NCBI GenBank assembly: GCA_034440635.1
Contig: JAOTON010001819.1
Coordinates: 1,085,001 to 1,149,000 of the forward strand
DNA: 64,000 nucleotides
Direction of reading: 5' to 3'
Source: Lepas anatifera
Taxonomy: Eukaryota > Arthropoda > Thecostraca > Lepadidae
Position 1 is the stretch's first letter, and every line of letters starts with the position of its first letter. A program made the position numbers and the translations under genes. This document shows positions 52,990 through 64,000 of the stretch, piece by piece. The notes beneath the pieces are model-generated. The model did not search any database, was not told where the DNA came from, and saw only the letters and a list, made by a program, of their open reading frames with translations.

Positions 52990-53610
52990 ATAAGAGGATC
53001 CAGGGGGAGGGCCAAAAGAAACTTGACCTTCCCCGATCGAACCTTGGCGTCCCCTGAAAGGTCTATGGTGCTCCCCTCAAAGATCGATGGGGCCCCTGGA
53101 AAGTCGCTGACTCCGACGAGTGGAGTTGGATGGAGGAGAAGGTTCCGTTCAATGGCTCCGATGAGTGGAGTTGGATGGGTGACAAGGTTCCGTCCAATGG
53201 CTCCGGTGAGTGGAGTTGGATGGGGGACAAGGTTCCGTCCAATGGCTCCGGTGAGTGGAGTTGGATGGAGGACAAGGTTCCGTCCAATGGCTCCGGTGAG
53301 TGGAGTTCCATGGGGGACAAGGTTTCGTCCAATGGCTCCAGTGAGTGGAGTTCGATGGGGGACAAGGTTCCGTCCAATGGCTCCGGCGAGTGGAGTTCGA
53401 TGGAGGACAAGGTTCCGTCCAATGGCATCGGTGAGTGGAGTTGGATGGGGGACAAGGTTCCGTCCAATGGCTCCGGTGAGTGGAGTTCGATGGGGGACAA
53501 GGTTCCGTCCAATGGCTCCGGTGAGTGGAGTTCGATGGGGGACAAGGTTAGTTCGAGGGAGGTTATTGAGAAAATGAGTCACCTGACCTTCTTGCATTCA
53601 CCCTGAATCC
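52990..53610 (+). mobile_element. MULE-like MITE with an internal 45-bp minisatellite
   Basis: Left end ATAAGAGGATCCAGG and GCGTCCCCTGAAAGGTC-type interior fit the family at 23992-24235. At about 53115-53555 some nine to ten copies of a 45-bp unit (GAGTGGAGTTGGATGGGGGA then CAAGGTTCCGTCCAATGGCTCCGGT) follow; the right end is unclear. The unit is a multiple of three and open in several frames, but not a gene. Confidence 0.7.
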
Positions 53611-54009
53611 GTGGCCCATGGACGGCCTTATCCTGCTGCCACGCTGCTTTAGCTATTCATTTAGTTTAAGTTCCCAATACAAATATCAGTTTGGCATCGA
53701 GATTTGCCAACCGGGCACACAAAGGTACGTGATAAGAAAGTGAACAATAAGCAAACGCAAAAACGGAAAATACAAAAAGGTGAAAAAACGAAAAAAACGT
53801 AGTTAAAAAACGGCAAAACGTTCTTAAAATTTGAAAAATTAAAAACACAAATATGTGCTGTGTACCATAACCTTTACGTCTAAACTTGTTAAATAAAGCC
53901 TCAGAAGGAACAGGAAAAAACCTGCTGGCCCACACTACACAAGTAAGCAAGTTGCCAGTCTGATACAACATCAATCTTGCTTCCTTGATATTCATAACCT
54001 ATTTCCCTT

Positions 54010-54470
54010 TCACGTTTTGGTCGGATCACTCTATAGATCACCATCATATCCAAAAGCAATCTTTATGGACTATCTTGAAAAAAAACCCTTGATAAAATTC
54101 CATCCGAAAACAAGATCTGCTTACTGGGAGGTGACTTTAATTCTGACCTTATTAAATCCAACTGCCAAGAGCACACCTCGCTTTTCATGCATTTCCTCTC
54201 CTCACAGGGGTTCCCTCCCTGCATTTCCCTCCCAACAAGAATAACATCTGAATCACAAACCCTCATAGATAATTTTTTTCTAAACGATAATTCTATCATT
54301 AAGTCATCATCTATTATATTGACTGATCTAAGTGACCATCTCCCGATTACTATTGAGTTAAATTCCACCATAAGATTGCCCTCCCAGTGCCTTAAACCCC
54401 AACTGTCTTTTGACTTTCGGAAAATAGAGATACTGAAACAGAATTTAGCACAAAGGTTCCGGAATTTTCA
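54010..54470 (+). pseudogene. LINE endonuclease fragment
   Basis: VGSLYRSPSYPK, then in another frame LPTRITSESQTLIDNFFLND and ILTDLSDHLPITIELNS, the C-terminal half of an APE-type endonuclease of a LINE different from those above. Truncated on both sides. Confidence 0.75.
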
Positions 54471-54716
54471 GTGTGGCGCTGACCGCGGGCGAGGTCGGTT
54501 GTGCCGAGCTGCGCTCCGCAGGCCACTGGGTTTCTTCCGCTGCCACCCCGGCCGAGTGCTATGAGGCTGTGAAAGTTGTACTGAGGCCGATTATGGAAAC
54601 GGAGAGTGGTGTTAATTTGCAGCAGTGACCAGAGACGTTGTGACCTTGCATACGAAACGGTAAAAATCCTCGCTTAAAAGTGAGTGTCGTGAAGATAGAA
54701 ACCTTAGAGGTGCAAA

Positions 54717-55645
54717 ATGGAGGACAGTGACACAAATGACGTATTTGAAGCCGCCGAACCAGCTCCGCGGCAGAAGCAAGCATCGGTGAGGACGATGCTG
54801 CAACGTCTTGAAGCTGCCGACGTCACGGTGCGGCAACAAAGCAAGCGATGACGCGAGTCAACGGGCTCCGTTGGAGACAGAGGTGAGAGCACTCTATCAG
54901 GGAAACTTGATGAAGTCATGCTGCTGATAAGGCGAGAGAATCAAGATCAAAGGGAGGCTATTGTTCAAGAAAAAAGAAAGAGTTTTCTGTGGCACTAAAA
55001 GGGGTCGAGAACAAGTTGGAAGCCGTCAAACTCTCATTAGAGCAGAGGCTGGCAGAGGTAGAGCGCCACACCAATGAACGGGACAATCTGGTAGAAACAC
55101 TCAGTGCAGAGGTGCAAAGGTCGAGGACAGTCATCCACTCCTTACAAGAAGAAGCGGAGAGACATCAAATGGAAGCAAAGGCTTCGGAGCTCATTCTTTC
55201 CGGTGGCTCCATCCCACCGAAGCCTCGCACTGATACCGCCTACGACCGCCCCTCTGATGACCTGCGCCGCATTGCCTGCGAGGTGATGCAACGCGCCTTC
55301 CCACGGGCGGAGGTAGACCAGCGCGACCTGGCGGAGGTGCGACGTATCGGCGGCCGTGTACTCCTCTGTAAGTTCGTACAGACCGGACCAGGCTCTCTAC
55401 GCCACTACCTGTACGAGAACAGGATGAGCCTCAAGGGTAAGACTGGGGGCTCAGAACTTTTCATCAGTGAAAGTTTGACACAGAAAAACAGGGACATTTT
55501 GAAGCAGGCCTTGGAGCTCAAAAAGGCAAACAAAGTTTACTGTGTGTTTACTCGCTTTGGTCAGGTCTACTGCAAAGTGAAAAAGGAGCTCCAAAAAGTG
55601 TTGCTAGACAGCATGGATAAAGTAAAGAACATCCATCACAACTAA
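54717..55645 (+). pseudogene. L1-like LINE ORF1, coiled-coil RNA-binding protein
   Basis: ATG at 54717 opens MEDSDTNDVFEAAEPAPRQK. One in-frame TGA (near 54847) and one frameshift (near 54988) precede the long clean frame ending NIHHN. A coiled coil (VKLSLEQRLAEVERHTNERD and on) is followed by a domain with RRIGGRVLLCKFVQTGPGSL, LYENRMSLKGKTGGSELFIS and YCVFTRFGQVYCKVK, the layout of LINE ORF1 proteins with an RRM-like domain. No zinc knuckle. Confidence 0.7.
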
Positions 55646-56241
55646 GTGTTATAATGTTTTTGTTTGACTTTGTTGTCTTTGATCTGTCCCTGCGACCGGG
55701 ACGAGGTTCATTGTGCGTGCCGCTGTGTGGTACTGCACTGCCGAGTTGTAGTTCAGCTCCCGCGGTTTCGGTCGTTTGGGGGCGCGCGATGGAATGTGTG
55801 CTTTGGCATTGCGCCCCGCCTGCCTCGGTACCCTGGTGCTGTCCTTGTTACTGGGGTTGGGGTCGCAGGTACGCGTGACTGTGTGGGCTGGGTGCGCCGC
55901 GCACCGGTTCTTTGGAGCATCTAGTCATGTGGGGGACGCACGGGTGGTGACCGGCGCGGCGATAGTCTCGTGAGATTGGGTTTAAACGTCAGATGTTTTA
56001 AAAAAATTCGTAAGAACTTTCGTGGATAATCCTATTTCCGTTGGTTAAGTTCCATTGGGTCAGTGTTTCCATTTGTCGGCCGAGGTACTTTCTCGAGCTA
56101 TGGATATAGGTACTTCTCTTTTTGGTTTTTGCTTTGGTTGTGAATTTTTTCTCTCGCTCTTTTTTTCTTTGTACACCATGTACTGCCACTTTACTTTGTT
56201 TTTCTACTGCACTAGAAGACCCTTGATAAAAGGCGTATTGT

Positions 56242-56328
56242 ATGAAGATTTTCTTCGGGAAATCCCTGCGCAAGTGTTTAGGCCTGGAATCGTTGTGGAG
56301 AAATGCAAACAGGCTAACTACCTACCTC
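56242..56328 (+). pseudogene. L1-like LINE ORF2, first codons before the insertion
   Basis: MKIFFGKSLRKCLGLESLWR and NANRLTTYL run to the TTAA at 56329. The same frame resumes at 62905 as NLADKLKICSMNCRG, so the two parts are one ORF. Confidence 0.75.
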
Positions 56329-57529
56329 TTAAAGGGACATTGTCGCAAAAATTTTTATTGGCTAGATCAAAAGGTTACAAAAAGTTGTTTCAGAAGTCAT
56401 ATTCTCATTTTTGCAAATTCAGGCTCAAAATGCCTGAAAATCGGCCTCAAAGTCAACATTTATAGACGACTTTACCGAGTCCTTATGGTAACGATAAAGT
56501 GACGTAGATCCGGCTATAGCTATCAATTTATATATGAAAAAATGTCAAACATTTCTTTTAAAGCAGTTCAGTAGCTAAAACCTATAACATCAAAAATTAT
56601 TCTATAAAAATATATTTCCAAAACGCTTTTGAAAGAGAAATATAGGACTTTAAAGAAATACCATCAACCAATCAGAAGCCCAGTCCTTATAGGATCTGGT
56701 CACGTGGGCTTATCTTACATCAATGTGATGTCATCATGGCTACCAATGAACTATCGATATTCACCATTTCAAAAACCGCGGCAAACGCGAAGATATGAAT
56801 ACAAATTCTATAACACTAATTAGCGCTGCGGTCAGGCCCGAATACCCTGAAGATTATAATTAATAATTGTTCGTTATTGCATGATTGCATTGCAGCTAAA
56901 ATGATACAATAAAAAGATACGGGTAGCGCGATCCAGAAGAGCCTCCTTTGAGGCATGAAGAAAGCTTTGGGTGGTTTTTCGGACGAGGAGATTGTCGCCT
57001 CTCCGGTCTCGTGGATCAACATATCGTCGGTAATCTGCACGTAGAATATTTTGAGCCTTTGATGTGGTCAATTGAGATTTTCTTTTGAGATTGAGGAGTG
57101 TACCCAATACAACAATATAATTGTAAACAAAGAGTATGGATAGTCATGTAGGAATGACAGGGGGCAGTCTTGGGTGATGCAATTTTTTGTGTTTTCCTGG
57201 AAAAATATAAGAAAGATTAGGCGGGTCGCTTCAAAGAGAAAATTTGTTTACTAGAAAACCTGTCTTTTGTAGCTGCTGTGTATCATCAAGCTATCGTCCC
57301 AATGGACCAGCTTGTGTATGATCATTTTGTTTGTTAGTTTGAATGGGATGAACCCAATCAGACCGATTCTCCCATAGACCTGAAATTTGGAATATTTGTT
57401 TCCTATTGTGGGCCAGTGTTGAAATAATGTATTGTAATTTACAAAAAACATGAATTTGCATGGTTCCACCTGACCCCTCCACAAACCCATGATCTAGACT
57501 ATAGATCGTCTTGGGTGATGTCTTTGTTC

Positions 57530-57533
<4 letters not shown>

Positions 57534-57592
<59 letters not shown>
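57534..57592. repeat. (TA)n microsatellite
   Basis: About 29 TA dinucleotides without interruption. Confidence 0.97.
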
Positions 57593-57593
<1 letters not shown>

Positions 57594-57596
<3 letters not shown>

Positions 57597-59780
57597 CATA
57601 TGTTTAAAACAAGATTCAGTGATATCTTGTTTGCTTTCATTGTGGGCTTGTGATATTTTATTTGTACCCTTTACTTGGTCCCATTTCTTCCTGCTGTGAA
57701 AATATCTTCTAATTTAAGAAGAGCCTACCCCAGCAAGCTGAACGCAAAACAGAAATAATCAGGTGCTGCCCCTCGACAGTGACTATCGCAAATTACGTCT
57801 GCTGCTGGAAGACAAGCTTCAGAGGACGAGCAATGGAATCCCAGAGTTGGCAGAGTACCACAGCCAGCAGTTTTTTGCATTGAACACGAACCTGCCTGAG
57901 TGCACCTCGGTCGTCTGCCTGTGTGCCCGCAGTATACGTTCATGTATGTGCGTAAGTGGTGTTTATCGCGGTATATTAAGGCAAATCCTCTGAGGACCTC
58001 AGTAAGACATGCCATTAAAAGTATTTTTAAGCCTAAAGGTAAGAAAACTAGTAATGCAAAGGGTCTTTATAGTAAAAAACCAAGTGGTCAGATTTTGTTG
58101 GTGGTCGTACGTGCGAAAGTCGGCGAAAATACCTCTGTGCTCAGACTATTGCGGTGAACAATTTATCAAACCATGTAGCACTTATTGTGGACAGATGCAA
58201 AATCTGTTATGCTTTTGATGTGCACTCAGTATTTGGTTCACTCCCAGCCTTCTTAGAGTGCACTTCAAGGACTGGAAGCTAGGAGCTGCATACCCACTGG
58301 TGGGTTCAGGGAAAATTTACTTTCCTCCCAAACTCTACGATTTTCACCGACCTTTAAAAAAATGTGTATTCACGATTTTGGACCCTGTCCTCCCCTCCCC
58401 CCCACAAAAAACATTGGCCTAGATCCGTCACTGAAGTACTGAGTTATATCCTCTAGTCCACGTTGCACTCGGAAGATTGCTCGTTGAAAACTCGCAGACC
58501 TGATTGTTGCACGCGTTTCTCACCTGCCGAGGGTTATCACTCGCTTGTAATTTCCTGGTAGGTTATATTTTCTCATGTTTTTGTGAGATTGAATATAAGC
58601 CTCATTGATCAACTGATATCTGTTGGTTTTTAAAAGTAGATGAATTTTGCATTGCGTAGCCGAGGAGCATGATTATAAATTGGTAAGATGTTTCATGGCT
58701 TTGCCTCTCGAATTCTTGACGCAAAATGGAGCCTGTGATCACACTGTGATCACATATTCGGGCACAGCCCCTTGTCAGAATCCTCATAATACAATAAGCG
58801 AAAACTTTTGGTCATAGTGTGACCAAGGCTTGAAATTTAGATCTGATTTGGAAATCGAAAGCTGGAATAACGCAGTTCAGTACTGGAATATTCAAATATT
58901 GGAACTCGATTCGAGGTTATCCTAGCACACTGACTAAAAATGTATGTGTTCACCTATTATATTATGAGAATTTTGGTGAAGGGATGTACCTGAATATTTA
59001 TCAGTGCATTAGCCCCATTTTGGAACTATGATTCGAGGAGGCTGGTCATGAAATATCTTATCAACGTAGATAATCTAATAAACAATCTAATAAAAATAAC
59101 GGTTAATATACTATTTTATATAATAATATGATGTTATATGAAGTGCTTCTGGAATTGTTTGTTCTATTATGAGAAAGGACCGTTTCCGAACTCCGAAGTA
59201 TTAAAAATAAACGCTTATCATTTTCATAAACAAATGTCACTCATGAGGCTAGCAGCTAGCTTGTCTTAAAGCTGCGATGCGTCTTCTTAGGTTTAGACTC
59301 TGTGACTACCAATGTTAAGATTAATTATAGAATCCTTTTTATTTAATACGAACTGTTCCAGGCTATAATTTTGAGGTATATTTTCTTGATGTGCCCTGAT
59401 CAGAAACTAACTCAACTTGAAGTAAAAAACAATGTATTCTTAAATCTTGTATATCTATATACGAAAAAAATTAGAAAGAGCTACCACCACGGACAGAGGA
59501 GTGAGGTGGCCAGTCCATCTCCAACCTGCAACACACAACAAACGTTCCCCCTGAAACAAAAAGTGATCAGGTTTGGGTTCGTATTGCGTTCCACACTTTT
59601 GTTAGTTCATCCAAGGATCGTGGTGGCTGCTCTCTGGTTCCCCAGTTCTGACGCATATCAAGAGTTATTCTTCCGTATCACATTCAGCTATTCTCCGGTT
59701 CTCTAGACTACGTGTTTTTATATTCTCCGGAGATAAAAGAATTACAATTATATCAAAGATTTAGATGTCGACGGACACAT
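57594..59780. other. Interior of the TTAA element, no gene recognised
   Basis: A 77-codon ORF at 57763-57993 (LPLDSDYRKLRLLLEDKLQR) has protein-like composition but no recognised domain. 58.8-59.4 kb is very AT-rich. Confidence 0.35.
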
Positions 59781-60167
59781 TTAATCTGATTGATTGATTG
59801 AGTGTTCCGGCCATATGGGAGGGGGGCGCCCCTGCAGGCGCCCCAACCGCCGCAGGAACATCGCCAGCCGTCGTGGGTCCGCCAGCGCTTCCCGGATGGG
59901 CGGGTCGTCCCGTCCAAATATGTCCCAGCGCAGGTCAGCGCACGCAGGGCACCGGGTCAGAAGGTGGTGGAGGATCTCGTCCTCTCCATCGTCGCATTCC
60001 TGTAACGTGGCCTCCGGGTTCAGGCCGATCCTCTTTCGGTAGCTGCACAGGAGAAGGGAGTGGCCAATGCCCAGGCGCTCCACCTCCACACTCTCCTGCC
60101 GTGAAAGGCCCAGGCGGTCTTTCAGGGTGGTCCGCCCTGGGAGACCGCCACATTTAATCTCGAACAC
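59781..60167 (-). pseudogene. LINE ORF2 C-terminal fragment
   Basis: Reads FEIKCGGLPGRTTLKDRLGL, RLGIGHSLLLCSYRKRIGL and DGEDEILHHLLTRCPACADL, the post-RNase H tail of LINE ORF2. Its 3' end is a (TCAA)n tail at 59788-59802, typical of a LINE 3' terminus. Confidence 0.7.
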
Positions 60168-60217
60168 GTTTTATCTCGTACGGATTAACGTTTTGTCTCG
60201 TTGTTTTACCAGATTAA

Positions 60218-60786
60218 CACGCGCATTGACGGGGCTCTGAACCACCTTCGCTTTGACAGGGGGCGCGGGTACCCCCCTAAAATCTCCAGAACCACGGTAG
60301 GTAGTGAAAAATGGTAAACGGGTTTGGGTAGCCCATACGCTTCTCATCGAAATATTTTAACCATTTTGTCAGGTCACTTCAATCGGATGAGTTCACTTTG
60401 TTCCGACTTATGTTGTCTTAAACTTTGAGGTCAGGTCACTTGACCTGTACTGGTGACCTGACCTGAGATGACCTAACCTTAAAATTTTGACAAAAGTTGT
60501 AAAAATGATGAGAGAAGGTGTCAAGTTTTTTAATCCGAGTTTATTTTTAACCCGAGTGTGTTAAGTACCTACCTAATAAATGTGTGATGGCTTAAATTCC
60601 GTGGCGGCGCCCCTGCCTAGTTTTCTTTGCCTAGTGTTAGGAGTGTATGTTTTACCATGTACTGCGTTTTTACTGTTAATATACGCGTATGGATACAAGT
60701 GCGGCGGCGCTACGCGCCGCCGTTTTTATGTTCTATCTGAAAAACCAGACGGGGGGGCGGGTACCCGCCTCCCGTCAATGCGCGTG
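60218..60786. mobile_element. TTAA element, CACGCGCATTGACGGGG family, copy 2
   Basis: TTAA at 60214-60217 and 60787-60790; ends CACGCGCATTGACGGGG and CCCGTCAATGCGCGTG. Shorter than copy 1 (569 versus 830 bp). Confidence 0.82.
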
Positions 60787-60790
60787 TTAA

Positions 60791-61809
60791 CCCGCGCCCC
60801 ACCGGGGGTCCGGCGCCACCTTCGCCCCACCGGGGGCCATCGATGGCCCCCTCTAACTCCGAAAATATGGGCGTTAGCGCAAATCTGCAAAGTGCACTAG
60901 AAAGCTCGCGTGAATTTGTTAAGAAATTACTTCACATGTTTTAGTATTCAGGTCAATGGTTTGACCTCCAGAGGTCAAATTAGGTCAAGATCGGCTATTT
61001 TCACTCAAATATGCAATGCTTAAGCAAACTGGGCATAACTCTTATGCCCTTAGAGCTATTGAGGTGTGGGAAAGTACATTTGATAGGAAATTGCCAGTAC
61101 TTTTTCTGCTATGGAAACGTTAAGACCTACCGCCAGTAGTTTGACCTCCAGAGGTCACCTCGTGACCTAGTATGACCTGAGGTCACGAAAGGTCAGAAAG
61201 TGACCTTGCCGTATATCAAATGAAAGCCAATGACGAGACAAACACGATGGTGTTTGTTTCAGCGCTCTAGCTTATACAGGTCAAAGTTATTGTCAAAATA
61301 CTGTTTTTGACCCCTGGTGACCTTGGATGACCTTGGGGATGTCAAAGGGCAAATATGGCCCCTGGAATCCGTGAAAGGGTGTCCAAAAACGCTTTTCTGA
61401 TCAAGCTGAGCATTTTCAATCGTTGTTGTGACTTTTAGATCATAAGACAGCTTTTCCCATGCTTTTTCAATGGGAGAGGTCACTTCGTGACCTGACCTCA
61501 GGGCACGAAATCGAAAAATCCCGGATATACACCTTGTAGACCCTGGAGGGGTCATAAAGTGTAGGAAGTTTCAAATCGATCGACTCCGAAATGTAGCTCT
61601 TACAGAGCTCTAAAGCTGAAGTGAGGTGACCTTGGTTGAACTCGTCTGGTGACCTGACTTTGGGTGACCCGGGGTAAAAAATTTCAGGGATGGTGGGAAA
61701 ATGATGCAGTGAGAGGTAGAGCCCTCAACCACGGTGCTGCGCCTCATCGTCTTTCTGCTATCCCGGAAAAACCTTAGGGGGCCATCGATGGCCCCCGGTG
61801 GGGCGAGGG
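60791..61809. mobile_element. TTAA element, CCCTCGCCCCACCGGG family, copy 2 (inverse orientation)
   Basis: TTAA at 60787-60790 (shared with its left neighbour) and 61810-61813. 1019 bp, reverse of 7493-8516. DR4 AGGTCA pairs at 60972-60987, 61163-61178 and 61318-61333, and a weaker one near 61628-61643, correspond to those of copy 1. Confidence 0.85.
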
Positions 61810-62180
61810 TTAAACGATTAATTAATCTCGAGACACATTAATCTCGAAGAGCCACCCCTGCTTTTTATTGGGCCGGTTTCTGGTTCTTGGTTTGCACGAA
61901 AACCGGTCAGCCTTCAAGAATGGGCTTCAGCAAAGGACACAAAAGACATTTTCGAACGGCGAACAGCGTGTCCCGCTGGTCAGAAAACAGGGGAACTGGT
62001 CTCCAATAGAGGGAAATCCGACGGATTGAGAACCATTGCAGGGAGCTGGAGACAAGCCGGTTCCAGTTTGGTACGCCGGTCAGATTAGAAAAATATTTGG
62101 GGCTAATATTCCCTTTCCCTCAACTACCCGGACGGAGGGATAACCAGAAGAAATTGTCCTTAGAATATTTACTTCATCCC

Positions 62181-62406
62181 ATAGGAGGATCCAGGAGGGC
62201 AAAGGGGCACGTGCCCCCCTCCCCTCTCTGATCAACTCTCGGTGAACCCTAAAATGTCCCCTCCCCCAGGATGCGAAAATCGGCGCACACTGATAGGATT
62301 TAGCGTCCATCTGATAGGTTTTGCCGGTCAAAGGTGGCGCCCCCCTGGTCCGGATGGTTCCCTCCCCGGAAGTTACCCCCCGATCGGCAATCATGGATCC
62401 GACTAT
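62181..62406. mobile_element. MULE-like MITE, third copy
   Basis: ATAGGAGGATCCAGG and CATGGATCCGACTAT, decayed inverse ends; flanks ACTTCATCCC and GCTTCATCCA (8 of 10 identical) fit a 10-bp target duplication. The interior matches 23992-24235. Confidence 0.78.
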
Positions 62407-62469
62407 GCTTCATCCATTAGTACGCATGAACAAACAAGAAGAAAATCAGAAAAATTGTTTTTACCGTAA

Positions 62470-62556
62470 AAACTTCCACGACCTAGATTCGAACCCGTAT
62501 TACCCGTTTGAGAGTCGGGAATGGAGGCCACTATACCATCCCCGCTGTACGACACC
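62470..62556 (-). repeat. tRNA-like sequence, possible SINE head
   Basis: On the minus strand GCGGGGATGGTATAGTGGCC (A-box-like) and ACGGGTTCGAATCTAGGTCG (B-box-like) are spaced as in a tRNA; the anticodon position could be CTC. The stems are imperfect and no CCA-like acceptor pairing is seen, so it is not called a functional tRNA gene. Confidence 0.45.
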
Positions 62557-62904
62557 TACCCGATTTTAAAACTTTCCTGATTAGTTTTCTCAAGGCGAAT
62601 GTTTTGGACAAACTAATCTAATATTTCTATTTTTAGGGTTAATAAAAATAAATTGAATACGAATACAGCATTCAAACATTTTCTACCCCCAAAAATTATT
62701 TATAGAACTTAAAACTTTGATTGATAGAATAGAGGTGAAGAGCAGGTTACAGCCTATTATTGATATGGTTAGCAAATTTGAATAATTGTTGAGTGGCCTC
62801 CAAAAATTTAGCTGAAGATAAAGAAATGATTGATAGTACCAGAATCAGGATTTTTCAAATATTAAGAAACCACAATAAAAATTTTTGCGACAATGTCCCT
62901 TTAA

Positions 62905-63977
62905 ACCTGGCTGATAAGCTTAAGATCTGTTCGATGAATTGTAGGGGCCCTGGAGACTGGAAAAAGAGGAAAGACGTATTTAATTGGCTTCGACAATCAC
63001 AATTTAATCTAATGATGCTACAGGATGTCCATTGTGCGCAGGGCCAAGAAAAGATGTTTCGTAATAGTTGGGGCAAAGATATTCTCCTTGCGCCTTTGAC
63101 TAACAACGCTAGAGGTATAGCGGTGCTTACTAATAAAGCAAACATTAACTTCTGTCAAACAAAGGTGACAGAGGATGGTAACTTGATAATGACGAAGGCT
63201 AATGTTAATGGGGTGTTTGAGCTGATCCTCATTGCTGTATATGCACCTAATCGGGACACACCGGACTTCTTTGACACCATTGTCGAGTATCTGGAGAACG
63301 ACGGGAACGATGTTCCTGTTGTTATGGCTGGTGATTGGAATTTGGTTCTAGAACACAGGGTGGATTCCTATAATTATGTGCCCCAAAATAACTTAGCATC
63401 ACATCGCAAGGTGCTAAACATGATGCAAAGATTTTACCTAATAGATATATTCAGGGAAAGGAATCCGGCTGCACGCAGGTACACCTGGAGAGTACGACGC
63501 CCAATCATTAAGCAGGCACGACTAGATTTTTTCTTAGTGTCAGACTGTCTGAATGGAAGGATTGTTCAAACAAGCATAGCACCTGGATATAGGACTGATC
63601 ACTCTATGGTAACATTGGAACTAAGTATTATTGCGCAATTACACGGAAAAGGATTCTACAAGTTCAATGTATCCTTATTGCGTGAGGACGTTTTCGTTCA
63701 GCGCATGAGACAGATTGTCCGGGAAACTTTGTTTCAATACGCACTTCCAGTTTACAATTTGACTTTTCTGGAAGAATCACTCCGCACCGATAGATTAAGA
63801 GACATACAATTTGTGATAAGTGATTCCCTGATGTATGAAACACTCATACTGAACATGAGGACAGAGACGATAACATATGGCATTAGGAAACGAAAAAAGT
63901 ATAGACAGGTGGAGCAGGACTTGTCTACCGTCATATCACGATTGGAGCACTTAGCAGACGAGGACCATGATGATTAG
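62905..63977 (+). pseudogene. L1-like LINE ORF2, endonuclease domain (continues the 56242 start)
   Basis: APE-type endonuclease of an L1-like LINE: KICSMNCRGPGDWKKRKDVF, LMMLQDVHC, LIAVYAPNRDTPDFFDTIVE, VVMAGDWNLVLEHRVDS, RYTWRVRRPIIKQARLDFFL and GYRTDHSMVTL. The catalytic-type residues N, E-equivalent (here D in LQDVHC), D/N in GDWN and D-H in TDHS are visible. TAG-type stop at 63975; the RT domain would follow beyond the window, so whether the stop is inactivating cannot be seen. Confidence 0.88.
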
Positions 63978-64000
63978 GGTGTTTCATTGTTCCAAAATGC

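Larger units (their letters stand above)
54471..56328 (+). mobile_element. L1-like LINE, 5' segment (5' UTR, ORF1, start of ORF2)
   Basis: Continues at 62905 after a 6.57-kb insertion. The 5' border is placed after the unrelated endonuclease fragment and is approximate. Between ORF1 and ORF2 is a 0.6-kb spacer. Confidence 0.75.
56333..62900. mobile_element. 6.57-kb TTAA element with perfect 28-bp inverted ends, carrying nested repeats
   Basis: TTAA at 56329-56332 and 62901-62904. Ends start AGGGACATTGTCGC and are exactly inverse over 28 bases (56333-56360 and 62873-62900). Terminal and subterminal sequence belongs to the family of copies A and B, but this copy is much longer, partly because of nested insertions (59.8-61.8 kb and 62.2 kb). 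No transposase was recognised. Kolobok-type is the best guess from TTAA and AGGG ends. Confidence 0.82.

Noticed and set aside
57763..58157. ORFs inside the 6.57-kb TTAA element as its transposase
   Set aside because: Too short, overlapping in different frames and without catalytic motifs that I can recognise.
62470..62556. Functional tRNA gene
   Set aside because: A and B boxes are present but stems mismatch and no acceptor pairing is visible; more likely a SINE head.

Overview
This is animal (bilaterian, most likely arthropod) nuclear DNA. Coding exons are GC-rich, short and bounded by GT/AG splice sites. Introns and intergenic DNA are AT-richer and packed with non-LTR retrotransposons, TTAA-target DNA elements, a tRNA-derived SINE and minisatellites. 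No bacterial operon, CRISPR array or rRNA gene is visible. The exact species cannot be read from the sequence.

Two conserved genes are recognisable from protein motifs. (1) The 3' part of a sterol regulatory element-binding protein gene (SREBP) lies on the + strand in five exons between 4780 and 32310, running from the second membrane helix to the stop. Its second intron in the window is 24.3 kb (5840-30153). (2) The 3' part of a Fe65/APBB adaptor gene lies on the - strand in seven exons between 52298 and 42063, covering both PTB domains. The two genes converge. All splice phases match. Between them, 36913-37197 (-) looks like the last exon of a third, unidentified gene, with AATAAA downstream.

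The big SREBP intron holds, in order: a 1.0-kb TTAA element, a 50-bp minisatellite grown from a MITE end, a degenerate 135-bp tandem repeat, a reverse-transcriptase fragment, and an I/Nimb-like LINE (15.85-28.68 kb). That LINE is split by a 6.7-kb relative with a 12-13-bp target duplication and carries a MULE-like MITE. From 32.9 to 35.5 kb is a 38-bp minisatellite. From 39.1 to 42.0 kb, directly after the Fe65 stop, is a minus-strand LINE, split by a TTAA MITE that is itself split by a SINE. From 54.7 kb to the end is an L1-like LINE whose ORF2 is split by a 6.57-kb TTAA element with perfect 28-bp inverted repeats; removing the element restores the reading frame.

The most unusual signal is in and near Fe65. 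Four minisatellites sit exactly on exon-intron boundaries, and each repeat unit carries the neighbouring splice donor or acceptor plus a few exon bases. A second notable signal is a pair of 1.0-kb TTAA elements that each carry four conserved DR4-type AGGTCA repeats, the architecture bound by nuclear receptors; one copy lies inside the SREBP intron.
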